Source: Dyella_B sp035690825
GTDB taxonomy: Bacteria; Pseudomonadota; Gammaproteobacteria; Xanthomonadales; Rhodanobacteraceae
Reading direction: 5' to 3'
Length of the DNA: 64,000 bases
Assembly (NCBI RefSeq): GCF_051954575.1
Contig: NZ_JBQCHP010000043.1
Span: 21,571-85,570 of the forward strand
Below, in pieces: positions 53,740 through 63,046 of the stretch. A program made the position numbers and the translations under genes. The notes beneath the pieces were generated by a model. That model was not told where the DNA came from, made no database searches, and worked only from the letters and a program-made list of their open reading frames with translations. The first letter of the stretch is position 1, and every line of letters begins with the position of its first letter.

Positions 53740-55239
53740 ATGCACACGACCTTTCGTAACACCGCCCGTGGTGGCCGTCCGTTTGCCCTGGCCGCGCTGG
53801 GCCTGGCTATTGCCGGTTCGCTGGCTGCGCCGCCGCAGGCCCATGCCAGCGCCTTCCAGTTGAAGGAAAACAGCGCCAAGGCCATGGGCCGCGCTTACGC
53901 CGGTAGCGCGACGGCGGGCGGTGATGTCTCAGTAGTGGCCAACAACCCGGCAGCGATGAGCGACCTCGATGGCACTTATGTGCAGGCCGACGTCACCGCG
54001 ATCAACTTCAGCGCCAGGTTCACCGGCACCTCGACCGATGTGCTGGGACGCCCAATCAGCGGCGGCAACGGCGGCGATGCCGGCACCACGCTGCCGGTGC
54101 CGGCGCTGGCGCTGTCGACCAAGGTCAGCGACCGCGTCAATCTAGGTTTTGCGCTCGACGTACCCTTCGGTTTCCAGACCAAGTACGACAGTAACTGGAT
54201 GGGTCGCTACGACGCGATCAAGACCTCGCTGCGGTCGTTCGACACCATGTTCTCGGCCTCGTTCAAGATCAACGACCAATGGAGCGTCGGCGCCAGCGTG
54301 ATCGCCGAGCGCATGAATGCCGACCTCACCAACGCGATCAACTTCAACGCCATCGGCTTGAGCGTGCAGCAGGGCATTGCGGCCAAGACACAGGCTGCGG
54401 TCGCACAGATCCAGGCAGCCGCCGCGGCAGGTCAGATTCCTCCGGCGCAAGCCGCCGCGATGATTCAGGCGGCAGCGGCGCAGGGCCAAACGGCGGCAGC
54501 CGGCGTGGCGGCGCTTACTCCGGTCGATAACGACGGCTTCGCCGAGGTCAAGGGCAACAACTGGGCATGGGGCTGGCAAGTCGGCACGTACTGGAAGCCG
54601 ACCGCGAAAGACCGCCTGGCGCTGGACTACCGTTCGCGCATCACGCATGACATCAAAGGCACCGCAAACTTCACGACCACGGAAGGCTACGACCTTTTGC
54701 TGAGCAATCCGGCGTTGTCCGGCAGTCTGCCGCCTTTCCAGCACACCAGCGGCAATGCGCGCCTCACCAATCCGGCCGTCGCCGCATTGAGCTACTGGCA
54801 CCAGGAAGACAAGTTCGGCTTCGGTGCGGACGTGGCCTGGACGCAGTGGAGCGTGATGCGCCAGCTCACCGTGAACTATGCCAACGCGCAGCCGGCCACC
54901 GTCCTGCCGTTCAACTGGCGCAACACCTTTTACGTCTCGGTCGGCGGCGAGTACTACGCCACCGACAAGCTGACCGTGCGCGGCGGCTTGGCAGTCGACC
55001 AGGCCCCGATGAATGCCGGCAATCGCGATCCCCGCGTGCCCGACGGTGCGCGTCATACGGTTGCGGTTGGTCTCGGTTACAAGGCAACCGATCGCCTCGA
55101 ACTCAATGCCTCCTACGAGCACATCTTTGTGGCACACGCGGGCATGAACGGTGCCGTCAGTGCGACCGGCGACGTGCTGACCGGCAGCTACGACGATTAC
55201 GGCAACCTGCTGAGCTTGTCGATGCAGTACAAGTTCTGA
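53740..55239 (+). CDS. FadL family outer membrane transporter
   Basis: A 499-residue beta-barrel protein that imports long-chain fatty acids or other hydrophobic molecules. A signal peptide ends near residue 36 (QAHASAFQL), and the mature start SAFQLKENSAKAMGRAYAG with NNPAAMSDLDG is the FadL hatch signature. It ends in F, as outer-membrane barrels do. Residues 215-260 form an insertion rich in Ala and Gln not seen in standard FadL, probably an extracellular or helical segment. GGAG lies upstream of the ATG. It is convergent with the aldehyde dehydrogenase gene, with a terminator between. Confidence 0.9.
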   Translation: MHTTFRNTARGGRPFALAALGLAIAGSLAAPPQAHASAFQLKENSAKAMGRAYAGSATAGGDVSVVANNPAAMSDLDGTYVQADVTAINFSARFTGTSTDVLGRPISGGNGGDAGTTLPVPALALSTKVSDRVNLGFALDVPFGFQTKYDSNWMGRYDAIKTSLRSFDTMFSASFKINDQWSVGASVIAERMNADLTNAINFNAIGLSVQQGIAAKTQAAVAQIQAAAAAGQIPPAQAAAMIQAAAAQGQTAAAGVAALTPVDNDGFAEVKGNNWAWGWQVGTYWKPTAKDRLALDYRSRITHDIKGTANFTTTEGYDLLLSNPALSGSLPPFQHTSGNARLTNPAVAALSYWHQEDKFGFGADVAWTQWSVMRQLTVNYANAQPATVLPFNWRNTFYVSVGGEYYATDKLTVRGGLAVDQAPMNAGNRDPRVPDGARHTVAVGLGYKATDRLELNASYEHIFVAHAGMNGAVSATGDVLTGSYDDYGNLLSLSMQYKF

Positions 55240-55264
55240 TCGCTTCACGGCCGGACGTTCGCCG

Positions 55265-55296
55265 ACAAACCTCTCCGCGCGAGCGGGGAGGTTTGT
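55265..55296 (+). terminator. hairpin between convergent FadL and aldehyde dehydrogenase genes
   Basis: ACAAACCTCTCCGC pairs with GCGGGGAGGTTTGT (14 bp with one G-U pair) around a GCGA tetraloop. A T-rich but imperfect tail follows on the plus strand, and a matching A-rich start makes it possibly bidirectional. Confidence 0.75.
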
Positions 55297-55321
55297 TGTG
55301 CTCGGCGTTGTTCTGTCGAGC

Positions 55322-56737
55322 TCAACCGCGGCGCAGCAGAATTTCCAATAGCTGACGGAAACGCTTCCCGTACGGCGGATTGAACAAGCCCACGCCGTTG
55401 AAGCGCGCCTGCCGGAACAGCGGCTTCATATGCGAAAACGTACGGAAACCCGCCTCGCCGTGATAGCCGCCCATGCCTGAAGACCCCACGCCGCCGAACG
55501 GCAGGCCGTGCTGGGCGATGTGGTACAGCGTGTCGTTGAGCGTGACGCCGCCGGCGTGCGTGCGCGCAAGCATCCGGTCGATGCGCGCCTGGTCCTGCTC
55601 GAACAGATACAAGGCGAGCGGGCGCGGATGGTGCGCTATGTAGTCGATCGCTTCGTCGAACGTGTCGTAGGGCATCAGCGGCAGCAGGGGGCCGAAAATT
55701 TCCTCGCGCATCACCGGCATGTCGTCGCGCACGCCGGTCAGCAGTGTCGGCACCAGCCAGCGCTGCTCGGGATGGTCGGCGGCATCGCTCAACCGTTCGC
55801 TGCGTGCGCCGGCGCGCACCGCCTCGTCGCGGAGTTCAACCAGGCGTTGATAATGCCGCTCCGTCGCAATGCTGGCGTACTGCCTGTTGTTGACGAAATC
55901 GGGATACAGACGCGCGGCGACGTCGCGGGCGACGGATACGAAACGCGTCACGTCCGCGCGCGGCAGCAACACGTAATCGGGCGCGATGCAGGTCTGTCCG
56001 GCATTGACCAGCTTGCCGAGCAGGATGCGTTCCACCGCATGCTCGAAGCGCGCGCCGGGACCGAGTATGGCCGGCGATTTGCCGCCCAATTCCAGCGTCA
56101 CCGGCGTCAGGTTGGCCGACGCCGCGCGCATCACGTGATGACCGACCGATGTCGAGCCAGTAAACAACAGATGATCGAACGGCAGCGCCGCAAAGGCTTG
56201 CCCCACCGCGGCATCGCCGTTGATGACGATCACTTCGTCAGGCTGAAAATGCCGCACGACCAGTTCGGCGAACACTTGTGAAAAACACGGCGTGTATTCG
56301 CTCATCTTCACCATCACGCGATTGCCCGCCACCAATGCATCCACCAGCGGCCCCGCGGCGAGAAACAGCGGATAGTTCCACGGCACGATGATGCCGACCA
56401 CGCCCAAGGGTTGCGGGCGCAGCTCGGTGCGCGCCGGCAGAAACGCCAGGCTGGCCATCGCGCGCCGGGGCTTCATCCAGCGCCTGCCGTGGCGCAACGC
56501 GTGGCGGATCGCCGACAGGCTGGGGAACACTTCCAGCAAGTCGGTTTCTTCGCGCGGACGGCAGCCGAAATCCGCATTGATCGCTGCGGCGATTTCCTCG
56601 CGATGCTGGCTTATCACCGCCTCCAAAGCACGCAGCCGGCGCGCGCGCGTCGGCCAGTCGGGCAACGGATCGCGCGCTTGCGCGATGCGCAGGCGCAGGA
56701 ATTCGGCAGATGGGTCCGGGTGATCAGGCAGGTTCAT
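55322..56737 (-). CDS. coniferyl-type aldehyde dehydrogenase
   Basis: A 471-residue NAD(P)-dependent aldehyde dehydrogenase. The substrate-pocket Glu lies in VTLELGGKSP, the catalytic Cys in NAGQTCIAPDYV, and the C-terminal signature FGGVGSSGMGGYHGEAGF is typical of coniferyl aldehyde/fatty aldehyde group enzymes. There is no signal peptide. The chosen ATG gives MNLPDHPD; a TTG three codons upstream exists. The TonB receptor gene stops 5 bp before it, so it is probably the last gene of the TonB-receptor transcript. Substrate uncertain: aromatic or long-chain aldehyde. Confidence 0.88.
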   Translation of the reverse strand: MNLPDHPDPSAEFLRLRIAQARDPLPDWPTRARRLRALEAVISQHREEIAAAINADFGCRPREETDLLEVFPSLSAIRHALRHGRRWMKPRRAMASLAFLPARTELRPQPLGVVGIIVPWNYPLFLAAGPLVDALVAGNRVMVKMSEYTPCFSQVFAELVVRHFQPDEVIVINGDAAVGQAFAALPFDHLLFTGSTSVGHHVMRAASANLTPVTLELGGKSPAILGPGARFEHAVERILLGKLVNAGQTCIAPDYVLLPRADVTRFVSVARDVAARLYPDFVNNRQYASIATERHYQRLVELRDEAVRAGARSERLSDAADHPEQRWLVPTLLTGVRDDMPVMREEIFGPLLPLMPYDTFDEAIDYIAHHPRPLALYLFEQDQARIDRMLARTHAGGVTLNDTLYHIAQHGLPFGGVGSSGMGGYHGEAGFRTFSHMKPLFRQARFNGVGLFNPPYGKRFRQLLEILLRRG

Positions 56738-56742
56738 GGCAT

Positions 56743-59199
56743 TCAAAACTTCGCTCGCATTTCCACGCCATACGTACGCGGCGGCGTGATGGTGGCATAC
56801 GGCGTACCGAAATCATTGGTGCTGTCGTTGCCGATGCCAAGCACGTAGCGCCGGTTGAACATGTTGTTGACGTACAAGCCTACGCCCCAGTGCTGGTCCG
56901 GTGTGTGCCAGTCCAGCCGCGCGTCGGTGCGCTGCTGCGAGTTGCCGATCTTGAACGCGGCCGTGGCGAAGCAGTTGCCCTGGAATTCGGAATCGCTGTT
57001 GCAGCGCGTACGCCCGCGATAGGCATATTGCATGTTGAGTTCCAGCTCGCCGCCGTAGACGCCGCGCCAGGTGTAATCGAAGCCGGCCGTCATCGAGAAC
57101 GTCGGCTCGCCGGTGGGTTGTCCGTCGAGCACCACGCCCGAGGTCGACGTACCGTGCACATAGGTGGCATCGATGTATTCGCTGGTGAGGTTCAAGCGCA
57201 GGTTCGCGGTCGGCTGCCATTGCGCTTCCAGGTCGATGCCGTGCGCATGCTGGTCGGAGGTCTGCACCATGTAGAACGGCACGCCCGATCCGGAATAGTT
57301 CGGATTGAGCACCGACGATTGCAGGTTGGAATAGCGGTAGTAGTACGCCGAGGCATTGAACAGCAGGTTGTAGTCGGGCAGCACAGTCTTGATGCCGGCC
57401 TCGTAGTTCCACACTTTTTCCGGCGCGTACAACGAACCTACCTGCAGGCTGTTGTAGCCGCCCGCCTTGTAGCCCTTGGTGGCGGAAATATAGGCCATGG
57501 TGTCCGGCGTGAACTTGTAGCTCAGCACCAGGCGCGGGCTGAAGTCGTGCCAGCTATGGTGCACCGGCACCCATTGGCCCACGGCGTTGGGAAACACGAT
57601 GTTGCTGCCGAACACCGCCAGCGCCTGCTGTGCTTGCGGCGGCAGCAGATCGTAGACACCAGTGGCGATGAGTGCCGCCACCGTTTGGTCGAACGCCGCG
57701 GCGTTGCGCGGTGGCGTGTACCAAGTGAAATCCTTCTTGTCTTCGGTGTAGCGCAGGCCGGTGGTGAGATCGAGCTTGTCGCTTACGTGCCAGATCACGT
57801 CGCCGAATGCCGCATAAGCCCTGAACTTGCCGACGTTGTCGATCTGCTCGCGCCAGGGATCGCCGAGCAGGTTGAACGGCAATCCCAGCGCTTGCAGGCC
57901 TTGCGTGATGTCGGTGAGCGGCAAGCCTGCGCCATAGACATTCTGCGCCAGCGTGTCGAGGCTGCTGGTGTTGGTGTTGACCTGGCTGGTCTGGCGCGCC
58001 TGCTCGGAATAGACACTGATGCCGGACACCCAGTCCATCAGATCGTTGTAGCCCGACAGCTTGAACTCCTGGTAATAGCTGTTGTTGTGCTCGACGTTGG
58101 CCGTATCGAGATAGCTGACGACGTGATCGGTGCCGTCGTTGTCTTCATCGTTGAAGGTATTGAAACGGCGCCACGCCGTGGTCGAGGTGAGCGTGCCCCA
58201 TGCGAAGTTGTGGTCGACGATCAAGGTGGAACCATCGAAGTGCCGCCATTCGCGCGCCTGCAGCGCATCGTTGTAGAGCGGCGCGGTGAGTGGGTTCAAA
58301 TACGTTGAGGGATCGGGCGGAAACGGCGGACGTTCGTTCGTGTCGCGCGACAGCGGCACCAGGCCGATCGCCGGGCGCGGTGGCTGATCCAGCCGTTCGT
58401 GATCCCATGACCACAGCACGCGCGTGTTCGGCGTGATGTTCCAGCGGTAGACGATGCGGCTGCCCCAGTCGTCGTTCCTGCCATAGCGCTGGCCGTTGGC
58501 CTGGTCGCGGATCCAGCCGTTGCTCTGGTTGTCGAGCACGCTGATGCGCAGCGCCATGTCCTGGTTGAGCGGAAGATTGACCAGTGCGCTCTCGTAATGC
58601 GCGCCTTCGTTGCCGATGCGCACCAGCGCCTTGCCCTCGAACTTGTCGGAAGGTTCGTTGGTGACGATGGAGATCGCGCCGCCTGCCGCATTGCGGCCGA
58701 ACAAGGTGCCCTGCGGGCCTTTCAGCACTTCGATGCGATCGATATCATTGAAGGCCAGCAATGCGCCGCCCGAGCGCGCTGCATACACACCATCGATATA
58801 CACGCCCACCGCCGATTCAGTGCCGATACCGAAGTCGCTGGTACTGATCCCGCGCAATGAATAATTCGGCTGAGTGGGCTGGCTGCCGTCCACTACCAAT
58901 CCGGGTACGAACATCGAGATCTTGCTTAGATCGGTGGCGGCCTGTGTTTCGATCTGTTTCGCGGTGAGGATCTGCAGCGGAATCGGCACCTGTTCCATCT
59001 GCTGCGTGCGGCTCTGCGCGGTGACGGTGATGTTGCCCAGTTGCTTGGCCTTGCTGGCATCCGGCTGGTTTTGCGTGTCAGTGCCGGTTTGCGTAGGCGT
59101 ATCGCCGAGGGCGGCGAGCGGTGCGCACAGCAGCACGGCGACGCCACCGTGCAATAGGCAGCGGAGGTGGGCGGGCAGTGCTCGTTGACGTATCGTCAT
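56743..59199 (-). CDS. TonB-dependent outer membrane receptor
   Basis: An 818-residue TonB-dependent receptor. A signal peptide and plug domain precede the barrel. The plug region contains ITVTAQSRTQQMEQVP, YSLRGISTSDFGIGTESAV, EVLKGPQGTLFGRNAAGGAI and VDGVYAAR-like segments. The barrel ends in F. The start MTIRQR has GAGGGG upstream; an earlier ATG within the same frame lies in the REP region. It is followed by the aldehyde dehydrogenase gene. The ligand is unknown; it resembles receptors for polyphenols, siderophores or other small molecules and lacks a clear vitamin-B12 or siderophore signature. Confidence 0.93.
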   Translation of the reverse strand: MTIRQRALPAHLRCLLHGGVAVLLCAPLAALGDTPTQTGTDTQNQPDASKAKQLGNITVTAQSRTQQMEQVPIPLQILTAKQIETQAATDLSKISMFVPGLVVDGSQPTQPNYSLRGISTSDFGIGTESAVGVYIDGVYAARSGGALLAFNDIDRIEVLKGPQGTLFGRNAAGGAISIVTNEPSDKFEGKALVRIGNEGAHYESALVNLPLNQDMALRISVLDNQSNGWIRDQANGQRYGRNDDWGSRIVYRWNITPNTRVLWSWDHERLDQPPRPAIGLVPLSRDTNERPPFPPDPSTYLNPLTAPLYNDALQAREWRHFDGSTLIVDHNFAWGTLTSTTAWRRFNTFNDEDNDGTDHVVSYLDTANVEHNNSYYQEFKLSGYNDLMDWVSGISVYSEQARQTSQVNTNTSSLDTLAQNVYGAGLPLTDITQGLQALGLPFNLLGDPWREQIDNVGKFRAYAAFGDVIWHVSDKLDLTTGLRYTEDKKDFTWYTPPRNAAAFDQTVAALIATGVYDLLPPQAQQALAVFGSNIVFPNAVGQWVPVHHSWHDFSPRLVLSYKFTPDTMAYISATKGYKAGGYNSLQVGSLYAPEKVWNYEAGIKTVLPDYNLLFNASAYYYRYSNLQSSVLNPNYSGSGVPFYMVQTSDQHAHGIDLEAQWQPTANLRLNLTSEYIDATYVHGTSTSGVVLDGQPTGEPTFSMTAGFDYTWRGVYGGELELNMQYAYRGRTRCNSDSEFQGNCFATAAFKIGNSQQRTDARLDWHTPDQHWGVGLYVNNMFNRRYVLGIGNDSTNDFGTPYATITPPRTYGVEMRAKF

Positions 59200-59219
59200 G
59201 GTGTTTTTCCCCTCGAATG

Positions 59220-59289
59220 GTAGGCTGGGGTGCAAACCCCAACGTCTGGTGCCCGGCTTGGTGATGTTGGGGTTTACACCCCAACCTAC
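59220..59289. repeat. GTAG-headed REP pair, copy 6
   Basis: Two inverted REP units between the diheme cytochrome gene and the TonB receptor gene, both on the minus strand. This is the only pair not lying between convergent genes. The right GTAG ends 4 bases before the cytochrome stop TGA. The left GTAG is 20 bp upstream of the receptor start, beyond its ribosome-binding site. Confidence 0.9.
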
Positions 59290-59293
59290 GCGG

Positions 59294-60454
59294 TCAGTGC
59301 AACACCAGGCAGTCCCCCTGCTGCTTCGCTATCCACGACTTGATCAGGGCAACGCCCTCTCGATGCATCGTGCTACGGCCGATCTCCGGCATCATCGTGC
59401 CCGGCTCGGTAGCGCTGAGCCGGTAAGTAATGATTGAATCGTCGGGATGGCCCGGCACGATGTCGAACAAGTGATCGCCCGTGCCTTGTCCGGCCGCCGT
59501 CGGCGGCTTGCAGATGCCGATGTGGCGATCTTCCGGTGTTGCGATGTCCAGCGTCAGTCCGGTGGTGTTGGCTGCGCCTTTCGCGTTGTGGCAATGGCCG
59601 CAGTTGATATCCAGATAAGCCCGTGCACGCGCATCGAGCGATGCATGCGGATCCATCCAGTTCGCGTTGCGTGGCGCCTCGGCCGGAGCAGGCGCGCCGG
59701 TGAGATAACCCACGCGCATCAGATGCGCGAGCTGGTTCTCGTCACCCTCGGCATAGCGGTAGTCGCGGTTGAGATGGCGCGCCTTCGGGCCGATCGGCTG
59801 GATCGCGCGCGTGGTCCAGTCGCGCGCGTGGCAGCTGGCGCACTGGCTTTGATCGGGCACCACGTAGTTGAAGTTTTCGCGCTCGCCGTTGTCGCTCACC
59901 AGGGTCAACGCTTGCACGTCGCCGGTGCGGGCCAGCGTGGCTTCGGTCTGGTCCGCGTTCCACACATAAGGCATGGCTACCCAACCCTCCTTGCGCCGCA
60001 CCAGCAGGCGGGTTTCGATCAAATGGACATGCGCCAGATCCAGGCCTTGGCCCGGAGCGGCGAAATCGCGGCTGGTGTCGTAGGTGCGCGCCACATCCGA
60101 CGCGTTGCGCGCCGCGCCTTTTGGCAAGGGATAGAAGAATGTCTTGCTGATGATGGTGCCTTCGGGAAAGTCGAAGGTATCGGTGGGGCTGTACTTGGCC
60201 GAGACGCTCTTGGGCATCCAGATCGTGCGCAGCTTGTGCGCGTAGTCGGTGAACAGCGGCGTATTGAGTTCGTAGGGGACCACGCCCTCGTTCAACTGCA
60301 GCACGCCGTCGCGCGCTTCCACCACGTGCCAGTCGCTCAGCTTCGCCGGATAGCCGTCAGCGTGAAACGCCACCGGCGGCATACCGCGCTGGCAGGCCGC
60401 CAGCGACAACAGCGCGAACAGCAGCAGTCCGCGCATCCACATCTTCGTCTGCAT
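59294..60454 (-). CDS. SO2930-like diheme c-type cytochrome lipoprotein
   Basis: A 386-residue lipoprotein (signal ending LSLAAC) with two CxxCH haem sites, CASCH and CGHCH, the latter near residue 270. It matches the family of diheme cytochromes of unknown role that are found beside a parallel beta-helix protein gene. Candidate distal Met or His ligands are not obvious. The start is at an ATG; a TTG two codons upstream is also in frame. It follows the beta-helix gene by 12 bp and may be transcribed with it. It probably transfers electrons in the periplasm or at the outer membrane for an oxidation step not yet defined. Confidence 0.88.
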   Translation of the reverse strand: MQTKMWMRGLLLFALLSLAACQRGMPPVAFHADGYPAKLSDWHVVEARDGVLQLNEGVVPYELNTPLFTDYAHKLRTIWMPKSVSAKYSPTDTFDFPEGTIISKTFFYPLPKGAARNASDVARTYDTSRDFAAPGQGLDLAHVHLIETRLLVRRKEGWVAMPYVWNADQTEATLARTGDVQALTLVSDNGERENFNYVVPDQSQCASCHARDWTTRAIQPIGPKARHLNRDYRYAEGDENQLAHLMRVGYLTGAPAPAEAPRNANWMDPHASLDARARAYLDINCGHCHNAKGAANTTGLTLDIATPEDRHIGICKPPTAAGQGTGDHLFDIVPGHPDDSIITYRLSATEPGTMMPEIGRSTMHREGVALIKSWIAKQQGDCLVLH

Positions 60455-60466
60455 CGGCAACGCTCT

Positions 60467-61699
60467 TTAGACTTTCGGTTCCGGGTTCAGCACGACGGGC
60501 GGCAGCTTGGGCAGGCTGCACTGAAATGGCCTGGTATCGGTGCTGGGATTCTTGTAATCGTGCGGACCGTCTGCATTGAGCACGCCATTGGCGTCCTGGA
60601 CACAGATGCGGTCGTCCGGTGCCGGCAGGCCGTCGGTCTGGGTCTTGGGATCGGCATAGCCATCCCACACCACGTCGGGAAAGCTGCCGTTGAGGCCGTA
60701 CACGGTGGCCTTCAATGTTTTCAGCTTGAGACCATCTGGCGAATTGCCGCCGCCCTTGAAGCGGTTGCCGTAGACATTGATGCCTTTCGGATACGGGTTG
60801 TAATCGGCCGCGACGCCGCGCGTGTTGTAGTAGTTGGTGGAAAAGTAGCTGGAGATGATCACGTTCGCCGTCTGGTTGTCGGCGATGTCGTTGTCGAAGA
60901 TCTCCACCTTGTCATTGGAATTGACCACCACGCCGGAGCCTGCCGGCACGCTGGCCACGGCAGCGCCTTTCTTGGCGAAGTTGTCGGTGTTGTTGGCGAA
61001 CACCTTGTTGTGGAACACGCGTGTGGCATGGCCGGCCTGCGACAGGTTCGGCATGTTGAAGACGAGGATGCCGCCGGTGTTCTTGGTCGCCGTGTTGTCG
61101 TACACGTCGGCGTTCACCGAATTCTCGATCTCGATGCCGGCCACGTTCTGCTCTGCGCGGTTGCGTCGCACCACGATATTGTTGGACTGGCCCACATAGA
61201 TGCCGGCGTCGGACGCGCCGATCACCACCGAATCTTCCACTAGCACGTTTTGCGTCTTCACCGGGTACAGGCCATAAGCACCATTGGTGCTTTTCGGCCC
61301 GCCGGTCCACTCGATGCGCACGCCATGGATGGTGATGTTCCTGCCCTGGTTGATCTTCAGCGCATCGCCCATGGTGTCTTCGATGGCGAGGTTCTCGATG
61401 GTGAAATCATCGGCGTTCACCAGCAGCCCTTCGGGGCCGACGATTTGTCCCTTGAACGACAACACGGTCTTGTCCATGCCGGCGCCACGAATGGTTACGC
61501 CGCTGGTGCGCAGGCTCAAACCGCGCTTGAGTGCGTAATGCCCGGCCGGAATGTCGATCACGCTGCCGGGCTTGGCGTCGAGCAATTGCTGCTGCAGCTT
61601 GCTTTCGAACGATGCGTCGCTTTGGCTTTGTGCAGGATTTTCATGGTGGCCGCAGGCGGACAACAGCAGAACTGCGATCAACGAGCAGATCTTGCGCAT
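60467..61699 (-). CDS. parallel beta-helix repeat lipoprotein
   Basis: A 410-residue lipoprotein (lipobox LLLSAC) with a right-handed parallel beta-helix, seen as repeated turns with Asn/Gly/Val ladders: VTIRGAGMDKTVLSF, ITIHGVRIEW, VLVEDSVVIGASDAGIYV, IVVRRNRAEQN, ADVYDNTATKN. It resembles NosD or polysaccharide-lyase-like folds but has no visible catalytic set. The start is set by the lipoprotein signal; an 80-codon upstream extension was dropped. Its partner is the two-haem cytochrome gene directly downstream. The pair probably forms an exported complex; substrate unknown. Confidence 0.85.
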   Translation of the reverse strand: MRKICSLIAVLLLSACGHHENPAQSQSDASFESKLQQQLLDAKPGSVIDIPAGHYALKRGLSLRTSGVTIRGAGMDKTVLSFKGQIVGPEGLLVNADDFTIENLAIEDTMGDALKINQGRNITIHGVRIEWTGGPKSTNGAYGLYPVKTQNVLVEDSVVIGASDAGIYVGQSNNIVVRRNRAEQNVAGIEIENSVNADVYDNTATKNTGGILVFNMPNLSQAGHATRVFHNKVFANNTDNFAKKGAAVASVPAGSGVVVNSNDKVEIFDNDIADNQTANVIISSYFSTNYYNTRGVAADYNPYPKGINVYGNRFKGGGNSPDGLKLKTLKATVYGLNGSFPDVVWDGYADPKTQTDGLPAPDDRICVQDANGVLNADGPHDYKNPSTDTRPFQCSLPKLPPVVLNPEPKV

Positions 61700-62252
61700 G
61701 ACAGGCGTTCTCCCCGTGCGCCATACGGGCGCGTACGAATGCACTGTCCCGCAACGCATGCAAAGAGGGGAGGGCAAAAGGGACGGGCGTGGGGGGCAAA
61801 GCGGCCAGCCTGTGGATCGATCGATGCGGCTGGCAACAACGTATTCGTCGCAGATGCTTGAGTAAAATTTGAAACTGGCTTGCCGAGATATCGCTACTGT
61901 GGCCTGTCGAGCGGTTCTATCTTGAGCACCTATCAACAATGTCGCAGAGGGAGGCAGTCATGCGTTCTCGCTGGGTTGGGCGTTTGCTCGGACAGGTGGA
62001 TGGCGGTGGATCCGGTGTGGGCAAGCCGCGCCAAGATGCGCCACAGGTATCCAGGGCCATCAGAGATTCGCGCGTGCACAGCAGTGGAACGCCTGCACGC
62101 CCGCGCATCTGCCTGGGCATCGGTGACGGCCGTGTGCATCGGCAGTAATCGGCAAAAGCGCAACGTCATCGCGCGTTATCGGTGCTGATATTTACAGCCA
62201 CGTTCCGGCCGAAACCGGAACGTGGCCATGGGCTTCACAGTTCGGCTGTTGA
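61700..62252. other. 553-bp gap between the beta-helix and SDR genes
   Basis: No open frame here resembles a known protein; forward frames around 61880-62188 have an inflated length only because the region is GC-rich. The promoter of the beta-helix gene should lie at the left end. A perfect 12-bp hairpin is present at 62197-62226 near the right end, listed separately. Confidence 0.5.
62197..62226 (-). terminator. hairpin after the SDR gene
   Basis: GCCACGTTCCGG pairs with CCGGAACGTGGC (12 bp) around a 6-base loop, 27 bp after the SDR stop on the minus strand. No long T run follows, so termination strength is uncertain. Confidence 0.65.
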
Positions 62253-62999
62253 TCAGCGTGCGCCGCCGCCTGCGTACAAACGCTCGCCGGTCAGCCAGTA
62301 CGAATCGTCGGACGCCAGGAACACGGCGATCGAAGCGATATCGTTGGGCTGGCCGATGCGGCCCAGCGGCGTGGCGGCCAGTGCGTACTGCTCAAAATCG
62401 CCGCCGATAGCGCCGACAGCATGCGTACCTTCGGTTTCCACCATGCCAGGGTTGAGCGCGTTCACGCGAATCTTGCGCGGGCCAAGTTCCTTCGACAGCA
62501 CGCCGGTGATCGCATCGACCGCGCCTTTGGTGGCGGTGTACACCACGGTATGCTCGGGCACGATGCGCGAAACCAGCGAGCCGATATTGATAATGCTGGC
62601 GCCTTCACCCAGATGCTTCACGGCAGCCTGGGTGGTCAGCAGCAGGCCGCGCACGTTCACGTTGAACTGCTTGTCATAGTGCTCTTCCGTGATCGCCTCG
62701 ATCGGGGCGAACTCGTAGACGCCGGAGTTGTTCACCAGAATGTCGAGGCGGCCGTAATGCTTGATGGCGGCGTCGACCAGGGCTTGCGCATCGGTGGCCT
62801 TGGATACGTCACCCTGCACGGCCACCGCCTTACCGCCGGCTTTGACGATGTCGTTGACGACGGCGTCCGCGCCGGCCTTGCTGGAGGCGTAATTGACCAC
62901 GACCGAAGCGCCCGCTGCGCCGTAAGCGCGTGCGATGGCCGCGCCGATGCCCTTGGATGCGCCGGTAACGACGGCGACCTTGTCTTTCAGCTTGCTCAT
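62253..62999 (-). CDS. SDR family oxidoreductase
   Basis: A 248-residue classical short-chain dehydrogenase (3-oxoacyl-ACP reductase/glucose dehydrogenase style). The nucleotide motif TGASKGIG lies near residue 13, NNSG near 88, serine in INIGSLVS near 140 and YTATK near 153. The start MSKLKDKVAVVTG is typical. It is divergent from an ArsR-type regulator gene, which suggests regulation by that repressor. Substrate unknown. A hairpin follows. Confidence 0.88.
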   Translation of the reverse strand: MSKLKDKVAVVTGASKGIGAAIARAYGAAGASVVVNYASSKAGADAVVNDIVKAGGKAVAVQGDVSKATDAQALVDAAIKHYGRLDILVNNSGVYEFAPIEAITEEHYDKQFNVNVRGLLLTTQAAVKHLGEGASIINIGSLVSRIVPEHTVVYTATKGAVDAITGVLSKELGPRKIRVNALNPGMVETEGTHAVGAIGGDFEQYALAATPLGRIGQPNDIASIAVFLASDDSYWLTGERLYAGGGAR

Positions 63000-63046
63000 G
63001 GAATGTGTCCTGATGGTTGGGTGGATGAAGGAGTTCTGAATTCCTG

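Noticed and set aside
56710..58308. 532-codon forward frame antisense to the TonB receptor
   Set aside because: Long open shadows are expected opposite GC-rich genes; the product has no signal, motif or plausible start site.
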